A DNA stretch of 64,000 bases from Podospora pseudocomata (Eukaryota; Ascomycota; Sordariomycetes; Sordariales; Podosporaceae): contig NW_026946363.1 in assembly GCF_035222375.1 (NCBI RefSeq), positions 2,170,001 through 2,234,000 of the forward strand. The letters run 5' to 3'. A program made the position numbers and the translations under genes. This document shows positions 56,828 to 64,000 of the stretch, piece by piece. The notes beneath the pieces are model-generated. The model ran no database searches, was not told where the DNA came from, and was given only the letters and a program-made list of their open reading frames with translations. How positions within the stretch are numbered: the first letter of the stretch is position 1; every line of letters starts with the position of its first letter.

Positions 56828-58453
56828 CTAAATCCTCTGCATCCCCCCAAACCCATGACTCTCCAACAAGCTGCTCGAAGCCACAAAACTAAAACCCCCA
56901 AAAGGATCATCCCTATCAACAGCCTCCCTCCTGCCCACTCCCGGCACACTCCCCATCTCCCTCCCGCCCCAACTTCCCGCCTGATCAAACCTCGACACAA
57001 CCGGACTCAAGCTCAGCTCGGTAAACTCGGCCGAGAAATTCTCCGCCAGCTCCGGGTCAGAAATATACGGCTGAATCGGCGGCTCCACCTCCCTCGCCTG
57101 CAGCGCCTTCCAGTTGATCTTGCGGAAGAACCTGTGCTTCTTGATCGTCTCCAGATCCTTCGGCATGTTGCTCCCCAGGCGCTTGGCGGGATCCTTGCGC
57201 AGCAATCTGGTAAGGAGATCCTTCGCGTCCGGACCCAAAAAGTAAGGCAGCACCAACTTCTGCTTGATGATGTTGTCCTGAATCTTCTTGTTGTTTGGTC
57301 CGCGAAAGGGGGGGTTCCCAGTCATGAGATCGAAACCAAGCGCGCCCAAAGACCACCAGTCAACCGCCTTGCCGTACTTCTTGCCTTGAATCACCTCCGG
57401 AGCCATGTACTCGACCGTTCCCAGGATCGAGTTGCACGTGTCCGAGTCGACTGCCACTTTGGAAAGGCCAAAGTCGGTCAGCAAAAGGTGGCCCTGAGAG
57501 TCGAGGAGGCAGTTCTCCGGCTTGAGATCGCGGTAAACCACGCCCAGGTTCTGGTGGAGATGAGACAAGGCGAGAACCATCTCGGCCATGTAAAAGGCGG
57601 CAGTCTCTTCGCTGAACATCCTTTCCGTACTGAGATGAGTGAACAGCTCGCCACCCTGGCCGTACTCGAGGATGAGGTACAGTTTCTCCTGGTCCTGGAA
57701 GGCGTAGTACAGCTTGACAACAAAAGGGTGACGGTTGACGCTCTCGAGGATCTGGCGCTCCGTCTTGGTTTGCTCCACCAGCTTCTTGTGCACGACGAGA
57801 GAGGCCTTTTTGAACTGCTTCTGCGCGAAAAGGCGGCCTGTGGCCTTCTCCTTGACGAGCAAGACGGTTCCATAGGTTCCCTTCCCGAGACACTTGAGAG
57901 GTTCAAAGTCGTCCGCCGTCATCTTAGGACGGGGAGGCACAGCCTCGCTAGCAGCGTTGGGGACATCGCTGACAAAGTCGTGCTCGAGGTTGATCTCGTA
58001 ACTGGTAGATCCCACCGAAGCCGTCTCATCGCTACTGCTGGTGCGGCTCTTCAAAGTGCTTCCACGGGAAAGGGGGCGGCTGTCACGGCGGCCGCTGCTG
58101 ATCGTAGTCTCGCTGGAGAACGGCGAGGAGGCCTGGTGCTCGCTGCTGCGGGTCAAGGAGCTGGCACGGGAAGAAGCGGCGGTCGTGTCGTTGCTGTTGA
58201 GGCTGAAGTTCTCGATTTGCATACGCAACTTTCCTATGCCGCTTATGCCAGGGGAGGTAACGGGCTTCAGCATAGGGCTGCAGTTAGCACTGACGACGTC
58301 GTCCAACAGGTGGGTCGCCTTCTGGGCCCGCCTGCTAGGGGTCTTTGGGGCCGCGGGGCAGCCGCAATGATCAGAGTCCTCATCGCCAGAGGCCCCGGGG
58401 GTGTTGTTGAACCCGCGCACCGTCTTGAGCGCGGGCGTCGCCTTTGCAATCAT
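56828..58453 (-). CDS. AGC kinase, Psk1/ribosomal S6 kinase-like
   Basis: A Ser/Thr kinase resembling S. pombe Psk1 and animal S6K, which phosphorylate ribosomal protein S6 downstream of TORC1. Single exon, 541 aa. A Ser/Thr-rich N-terminal third (about 1-175) precedes the kinase: DFEPLKCLGKGTYGTVLLV, FAQKQF (VAIK-type Lys), YRDLKPEN, DFGLSK and the activation loop CNSILGTVEYMAPEVI, a form I associate with Psk1. The AGC tail has a turn motif (TELSLSPV) and a hydrophobic motif FGGFSFVASSSLL, the TORC-type phosphosite. The long open frame on the opposite strand here is only a mirror of its codon use. SCH9 ends about 7 kb upstream. Upstream it is divergent from PRP4 over 1.3 kb. Confidence 0.88.
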   Translation of the reverse strand: MIAKATPALKTVRGFNNTPGASGDEDSDHCGCPAAPKTPSRRAQKATHLLDDVVSANCSPMLKPVTSPGISGIGKLRMQIENFSLNSNDTTAASSRASSLTRSSEHQASSPFSSETTISSGRRDSRPLSRGSTLKSRTSSSDETASVGSTSYEINLEHDFVSDVPNAASEAVPPRPKMTADDFEPLKCLGKGTYGTVLLVKEKATGRLFAQKQFKKASLVVHKKLVEQTKTERQILESVNRHPFVVKLYYAFQDQEKLYLILEYGQGGELFTHLSTERMFSEETAAFYMAEMVLALSHLHQNLGVVYRDLKPENCLLDSQGHLLLTDFGLSKVAVDSDTCNSILGTVEYMAPEVIQGKKYGKAVDWWSLGALGFDLMTGNPPFRGPNNKKIQDNIIKQKLVLPYFLGPDAKDLLTRLLRKDPAKRLGSNMPKDLETIKKHRFFRKINWKALQAREVEPPIQPYISDPELAENFSAEFTELSLSPVVSRFDQAGSWGGREMGSVPGVGRREAVDRDDPFGGFSFVASSSLLESHGFGGMQRI

Positions 58454-59735
58454 GGTCGTCGTGGTCGCCGTGGCGTGTGTTGTCGTCTAATATGTCAATT
58501 GTCAATGTCTCGTCAATGTAACGAAATCAGATGACCTGGTTTTCCCCCAAGGTCCTGAGCCGATAACGTGCGAATCCGAGTCTCATAAAACCGGAGGTCG
58601 CAAAAACGTAAACCGTTCAAGGCTTTCCACGACGCCGTCCAGCGTCAGCGCGCACTTCGGTGTCTCGGCTCAGTCCCTTGTGGCTTGGAGTCGCACGCAT
58701 CTGGTACTTGAAGAAAGAAGAAGAATTGTCTTGCGCGGTCGTTTGGATATGCATTGATGGTCGGGTCGGTCGTTCGGGGAAGTCGTGGTGGTGAGAGCCT
58801 GGAGAAGGTCGCTGTTCGCGTGAGAAAATGCGAGAGAAGGAGGGAACCTTGATTTTTGAACATTTCAAGAAAACGTGTGGTTCACGGTCCAGTCCTGCGG
58901 CCGGGCGGTCTCACATGCGGCGCTGTCTGGCACCGCCTAGTGGTGCCATGCCCGCTGCAACTACCTACAGGCGCCCAGATCCCCCACTAAAACGTCCCAA
59001 CCAGCGGGAGCCTGAAAAAAAAAAAAATCATGTCAGCACCCACCGGAGAGCCCGCTCATTGGGTCCGGGCCGTCCTTTCAGTCCCGGATCGCCCTGTTTT
59101 TCTGCGTCTTGAAGGGTCGGCGCTGCCGCCAGATTCCTTGGTCATCTGGGGTACCTATTCATGCCCAGCTTCTCCGACCTCGAATACGGCCATGTAATTC
59201 ACGGAAGCAAAGCAGGCTCTCCGTTCCGATGCAAACCGGTACGTAATGGAACTGAGGGATGTCATCCCAAACCAGCATGTTATGCCCGTGGCTGATTTAG
59301 TGTCTTTCATGCCTGAATCGCACGCCGGCACGTTTCATTGTCTGCCCTAACAAGAAGGAGAACGAGCCAGACGGGTGTCAGGCACCGGTACCCGTAGCAC
59401 AAAGGCTTCCAAGATCTCCCATGAGGCGGTTCAACAACAAAGCCATGCAAGCCACAGGAGAGGATATCGTGTTGATGCCTCCACCTCTCGGAGAAAGGTG
59501 CCGAGTAGCAATGTGAAAGGATGATGGGGAAGACCTTAATTTTAAGAGTCAAAAACCAGGCTAAAAGCTGATGTCGCTTTAGGCCAGGGTTAGGGTTAAA
59601 AACTCCCTGCATAATCGATGGCAGGTTGCCTGCCGGAGCTCAGACGCTCAAACTTGGGGGTGCAAGCCGCATTTCTCAAGTATCATGACCAGGAACCAGC
59701 CAAAAATACAAACAAAATCAATACCCACCGCAGTC
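58454..59735. other. Divergent promoter region of the Psk1-like kinase and PRP4
   Basis: 1.28 kb with no supportable ORF. AGGGTTAGGGTT at 59586-59597, about 140 bp before PRP4, is a telomere-repeat-like doublet of the kind bound by Tbf1-type factors. Confidence 0.6.
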
Positions 59736-61478
59736 ATGATGCACCCATCACGTAGGGCGTATGTTGAGGAGGCTGATACTGAGGTAAGGTCTATCATCCA
59801 CACCCCTATCTGTCATGAATCGCAGCCGCTCAACATTACAGCCCGAACTCGAACTGACCCGCATCGTCGTTTGCAGGACCGAGGAAGTGGAGGCATTGAC
59901 ATAGATGCCATTCGTGAGTAGCCCCCGATAACACCCCAAACACTTTGTCTCCCATGTACTGACCTTGTCCCAGCAATCGACCGCGACTATGACATCCCCG
60001 GAGCCGGCGCAGGCATTGCGCCCGAGAGAGCATCAGCCATCATCTCACAATTCGAGCGTAAGCGATTCGCCGCCACTATCGCGGTCCCAACCGACGATGG
60101 ACGTGTCCGCGCCAAACTTCGAGAGCTAGGCGAGCCTATCACGCTGTTCGGCGAAGGACCGGTCGATCGACGCGACAGGTTACGAGAGCTTCTTACCGAG
60201 CAGGCGCAGCAGGCGACAGGCCAGGAGAGCGCAGATGTGGAGATGCAGGATGCTAGCAACGACGAGGAAGCGGAAGAGCAAGAGGAAGAGTTTTACTCTC
60301 GGGGAACACAGGAGCTTCTCGATGCCCGAATAGAAATCGCCAAGTTTACGATCCCCCGAGCGAAACGGCGCGTCGAGTTTCAGAAGAAGGAGGCTACGAT
60401 TCCTCTCCGTACCCATGTCAAGTTCAGGAAGGAGATCAAGGAGCGGCTTCAGACGTTTGAATTGCAAGCCAGTCAGACTGCGGGAGATCGTCATGTGAGC
60501 ATGACGAGGTTTTCGCCAGATGGACAGATGATTGCGACTGGAAATTGGGGCGGTCAAGTCAAGCTTATCGATATACCGACTTTGGAGCATCGCAAGACGC
60601 TGCGAGGACATACCAACAAGATCAGCGGTTTGGCCTGGAGGCCTGGTGCTACCCTTCCCGAGGCCAACATCTCGGAGGACACGGTCAACCTTGCTTCGGG
60701 TGGTGCAGAGGGCCAGGTTCATCTTTGGTCACTAAATCAAGATACACCGCTATCGACGCTCTCTGGGCACTCGCAAAGAGTATGCCGTGTCGAGTTTCAC
60801 CCTTCTGGAAAATACCTCGCATCTGCGTCTGAGGACACGTCGTGGAGGCTGTGGGATGTCGAAACAACAACCGAACTGCTTCTTCAAGAGGGACACTCGC
60901 GGGGAGTGTACGCCGTAAGCTTCAACACCGACGGGTCCTTGCTGGCCAGTGCAGGTCTGGACAGTATTGGAAGAATCTGGGATTTGCGGTCGGGACGGAC
61001 AGTCATGATTCTCGACGGGCATCTGGATGGCCACATCAAGCCAATCTACGGGCTGGACTGGAGTCCGGACGGGCACCGGGTCCTCACGGCCTCGGCAGAT
61101 GGATGGATCAAATGCTGGGACGTGAGAAAAGTGCAGAGGACAGGCGGAATTGGTGCGCACACAAGCGCGGTATCAGATGTCAGATGGTTCAAGGGGATGG
61201 ATGAGCCCGTTGACGGGAAGCCACCAGGCGAGGACGACAAGGGAAACCAGTTGCCAAAGAAGTCTGGGACGTTTTTGGTGTCGTCTGGGTTTGACCACAA
61301 GGTCAACATTTTCTCGGCTGATGACTGGGCTCTTGCTCAGTCGCTGAGCGGCCATACTGGCCCAGTAGCGAGTGTCGATGTAAGCCGGGACGGCAAGTGG
61401 ATCATCAGCGGTGGACATGATCGGACTGTCAAGTTATGGGGTCGTAATGATGCAACCGGTGTGTATGGTGACTTTTAG
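59736..61478 (+). CDS. PRP4: U4/U6 snRNP protein Prp4
   Basis: A WD40 protein of the spliceosomal U4/U6-U5 tri-snRNP (human PRPF4), partner of Prp3. Exons 59736-59783, 59877-59913 (37 nt), 59974-61478, phases agree, 529 aa. Start at the first of two adjacent ATGs. After a short N-terminus, the splicing-factor motif lies at about 70-110: TIAVPTDDGRVRAKLRELGE, then PITLFGEGPVDRRDRLREL. An acidic Glu-rich stretch (about 130-145) and the FYSRGTQELLDAR helix precede seven WD40 repeats from ~200, for example SMTRFSPDGQMIATGNWGG, FHPSGKYLASASEDTSWRLW and SRDGKWIISGGHDRTVKLWG. One blade carries an extra charged loop (about 430-450). Confidence 0.96.
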
Positions 61479-62062
61479 GGATCACTTCCTTGCAAGTCAG
61501 AGAGGGGAGGGACCGGGCCGGAAATAATGGGGATGTTAAAATGTATAGTAGCTAGCTGTGAATTGATACCCGAATACAAAGACTGGTCTGGTCCCATTTT
61601 CATCCTCTGAAGAAGTACTTTTGTACCTACCTGTGTTGGACTTGGCCCAGATGCGGCGGCGAGATGCGCGGGCTGCGCTGGCGTCACAGGTTGCTGGGAC
61701 CGACGCACGGGCCACATTTTAAGTGGTTTGCCAATAAAGGCCGATAAAGTCTTGGGGGATCTTGAATCTTGGGGTGATTGTTTGCTTTCAGCTTTTCCAA
61801 CCTTCAAGCTTAACAGCCTACAACTCTTCATCGCGTCGCTCGACTTTTCTAGCAGTGATCCAGCTCGCCTTGATCGATTCCGACGACGACTGCTCAATGA
61901 ACGAGATCGAGTCCCACACTTGAGCAAGGGGGAGAGAGAGATCGATTCGATTCTCCACCGAAGGAAGCAAGTCGCCGCCGCTGCTCGAGCCAGGAAGTAG
62001 TTGCTTTTGTCTCTTGATCTTTTCGAGACGACACACACGACACGACACTAAGAGGCAAGGAA
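61479..62062. other. PRP4 3' flank and cyclin promoter, with one doubtful ORF
   Basis: 584 bp. It contains a 90-codon plus-strand ORF at 61728-62000 described separately; otherwise nothing clear. Confidence 0.5.
61728..62000 (+). CDS. Possible small protein (90 aa), doubtful
   Basis: The translation starts MPIKADKVLGDLESWGD and ends in a charged helix (LNERDRVPHLSKGEREIDSI, then RRKQVAAAARARK). The C-terminal half is coherent: a Lys/Arg/Glu-rich amphipathic helix with regular spacing, unlike a random ORF. It sits 62 bp before the cyclin ATG and could be a short gene, an upstream ORF of the cyclin leader, or chance. No family recognised. Confidence 0.3.
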   Translation: MPIKADKVLGDLESWGDCLLSAFPTFKLNSLQLFIASLDFSSSDPARLDRFRRRLLNERDRVPHLSKGEREIDSILHRRKQVAAAARARK

Positions 62063-63641
62063 ATGTCTTCTTCCAACAACTTTGACCGATACCGACCACC
62101 AAGAGAAGCACCCGCTCACCCGCCAAAACCGCCGTTTATCGCAGAGTACAACAACACTTCGCAGTCATCATCGCCTGCTACTACTGGGAGAAGGCGCGAG
62201 GGAGGAGGAGGAGTGCCGCCTGCTGTACCGTCACCCCCGGTTTATTCCTCCAGGACATCGCCGCCGCCGCCGCGACCGCTGCGGAGCGCCCCCTCGCCTG
62301 CCATGTCTAGCCCGCAGAGGTCGCAGCAGCAGAGGAGGGAGCAGTGGCTGTTCACGCTGGACGAGGTGAAGAGCACGCCAAGCATCATGGACGGGCTGCC
62401 GATTGGGGAGGAGAGGTTGAGGAGGGCGAAGGGGGTGAATTTTATTTACCAGGCGGGCATGTTGCTGGAGCTGCCGCAGATTACGATTTGGGTGGCGGCG
62501 GTGTTTTTTCATCGGTTTTATATGCGGTATAGCATGGTTGAGCAGAATGGGGGCATACATCACTATGTAAGGAGGGTTTCTATATTCCTGGGAGAGTTGG
62601 ATGAAACTGAACTAACCACGAGGAAAAATGATTTAGAATATCGCCGCCACGTCGTTGTTTTTGGCGAATAAGACGGAGGAAAACTGCCGCAAGACGAAGG
62701 ACTTGATCATTGCTGTCGCCAAGGTGGCTCAGAAGAACACCAAGCTGATTATTGATGAGCAATCGAAGGAGTACTGGCGGTGGCGGGATTCGATCCTTGC
62801 GTTTGAGGAGATCATGCTCGAGACGCTTACCTTCGATCTCATGATCAATAACCCCTACGGCGAGATTTTTGACCTGCTGGGGGAGCTGGATCTGATCAAA
62901 AGCCACAAGCTGCGGGATGGCGTCTGGGCTTTTTGCAACGACGCGTGTCTGACGGTGCTGCCGTTGGTGTTGAGCACGAGGGAGGTGGCCATCTCAGCGA
63001 TTTTCTTCTCGGCGACGGTGAACAAAGTGCAGATTGGGGATGTGAGGGGCCAGAGCTGGTGGGTGTACTTGGGGGGGACGGAGGAGATGGCGGCGTTGGG
63101 GGTGAATTTGATGTGTGAGTTTTATAGGGAGAACCCGCTGCGGAAGCAGGAGAAGCGTCCTCCCAGTCCGGAGTTTAGGCTGGAGAGCACGAGGAGGAGG
63201 GGAGATGTGGCTTTTGGGCTTGGGGGGATGATGGAGGTTGATAGTCCGGGGACTGGGACGCCGACGCCGGTGGGGACAGATAGGGCTGGGACGCAGAGTC
63301 CGGGGCGGGGGAGGGTCAATGGGAACGGGGTTGTCAAGGAGGAGGAGGGGAGGGTGAAGAGGGAGGGGTCGTCGTCGGCCGAGGAGAGGAGGGCGGCGGC
63401 TGTTAGGGCGAGTGTGGAGAATGGGGATTCGGATGCGGCGTTGAAGGCTGCGGCGAATGAGTTGGGGGTTCATGAGAATGGGGATGGTGGTGGTGGGGGG
63501 TTGGTGTCCCCTGGGCCGATGCTGGCGGCGATCAAGAGGAAGAGTGCCGAGTTGGAGGATGCGGTGGATGCTGCGGAGAGGGAGGCGAAGAAGATTAAGT
63601 TGCAGGATGATGAGGATGAGGGGGAGATTAAGGGGTCTTGA
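62063..63641 (+). CDS. Pch1/cyclin K-type transcriptional cyclin
   Basis: A cyclin of the class that partners transcription-elongation CDKs (S. pombe Pch1 with Cdk9; also cyclin K/T). Exons 62063-62566 and 62637-63641, phase 0 junction, CTAAC branch, 502 aa. A Pro/Ser-rich N-terminus (about 1-95) precedes the first cyclin box at about 97-240: WLFTLDEVKSTPSI, GVNFIYQAGMLLELPQ, VFFHRFYMRYSM, and NIAATSLFLANKTEEN across the splice. A second box at about 245-345 has KLRDGVWAFCNDACLT and STREVAISAIFFSATVNK. The tail is Gly/Pro/Glu-rich with an acidic Lys-containing end (KKIKLQDDEDEGEIKGS). The exact orthologue (Pch1, Ctk2 or Bur2 class) is not certain. Confidence 0.88.
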
Positions 63642-64000
63642 TTGAGGAAGATAATGGGGGTGCGAGAGTTTGGACTGGTAGCACTTCCCTCTTCAGCGGT
63701 TGACTCTTTTGTTGACGTTATCATTATTTTTATTTGTTGTTTTGGAGTTTTTTTGTTGTTGTTTCCGGCGCCAAGGATTAGCGAACGGGATATTTAGGGG
63801 TGCTTTAACCAGGAAAGGAGGGTTTTCATATCGAGGGGTTCAGATTCTGGTGTATCATATTTTTTTTTATATATTTTGATATCCCTCTTTTTTTTTTTTT
63901 TTTTTTCTTTTTTTTTTCTCCGTTTCATCTCTTACCTCTCCTTCTATTTCAATGCTAATAGGCGATGTGGAATGGGGGATTGTAGTTAGGCAGAATCTCT
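63642..64000 (+). other. Cyclin 3' flank
   Basis: 359 bp, T-rich with a long T tract (63890-63918), no supportable ORF. The window ends here. Confidence 0.65.

Noticed and set aside
56855-58534. 559-codon plus-strand ORF
   Set aside because: Antisense to the Psk1-like kinase, with a low-complexity Leu/Arg/Val-rich translation and no motif.

Overview
This window is nuclear DNA of a filamentous ascomycete, most likely a Sordariomycete (Sordariales-like). The grounds are short introns (about 50-120 nt) with GTAAGT/GTATGT-type donors and CTAAC/CTGAC branch sites, C-ending codons in highly expressed genes, and the gene repertoire itself. There are no rRNA genes, CRISPR arrays, insertion sequences or recognisable retroelements. 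I could support 24 protein genes, 17 of them spliced models with codon phase checked at each junction, plus one in-frame coding extension beyond a stop codon.

Layout. 1-16 kb: a small secreted protein (+), then four minus-strand genes: succinate dehydrogenase iron-sulfur subunit SDH2, the recombination mediator SFR1/Mei5, a CHR-family chromate transporter, and a Zn2Cys6 regulator that may be CLR-1/ClrA-like and has 4.3 kb of gene-poor DNA upstream. 16-27 kb: CIA2 (MIP18 family), a 3.4 kb gap, the U5 snRNP GTPase SNU114, and cytosolic acetyl-CoA acetyltransferase ERG10. 27-42 kb: a WDR89-like WD40 protein, HRD3/SEL1 (ERAD), a small membrane protein, RanGAP (RNA1), a C2H2 zinc-finger protein whose reading frame continues past a TAG into two more zinc fingers, an ER-type membrane protein with a dilysine tail, NAR1, a SUZ-domain protein and an unrecognised 104-residue protein. 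42-64 kb: SCH9 (C2-domain AGC kinase), ATP synthase subunit h (ATP14), a secreted DOMON-cytochrome b561 protein, a Psk1/S6K-like AGC kinase, the U4/U6 snRNP protein PRP4, a doubtful 90-codon ORF and a Pch1/cyclin K-type cyclin.

Functional themes. Most genes are conserved housekeeping genes. Two cytosolic Fe-S assembly factors (CIA2, NAR1) share the window with a mitochondrial Fe-S protein (SDH2). Two candidate TORC1-effector AGC kinases (SCH9 and Psk1-like) lie about 7 kb apart. Two tri-snRNP components (SNU114, PRP4) are present, as are two respiratory-chain/ATP-synthase subunits (SDH2, ATP14). Neighbours are mostly convergent or divergent pairs with no sign of a cluster, so the co-location is probably chance.

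The most unusual observation is at 36.5-37.0 kb: 157 sense codons follow an in-frame TAG without any ATG before the first of two zinc fingers with identical C-x4-C-x15-H-x4-H spacing. Other points are a 59-unit TG repeat, a strong TATA box with no gene behind it, a tRNA-like relic, a G-rich intron in SNU114, a 1.6 kb first intron proposed for SCH9 and mutually exclusive palindromes just downstream of CIA2. I did not find a convincing new multi-gene system.
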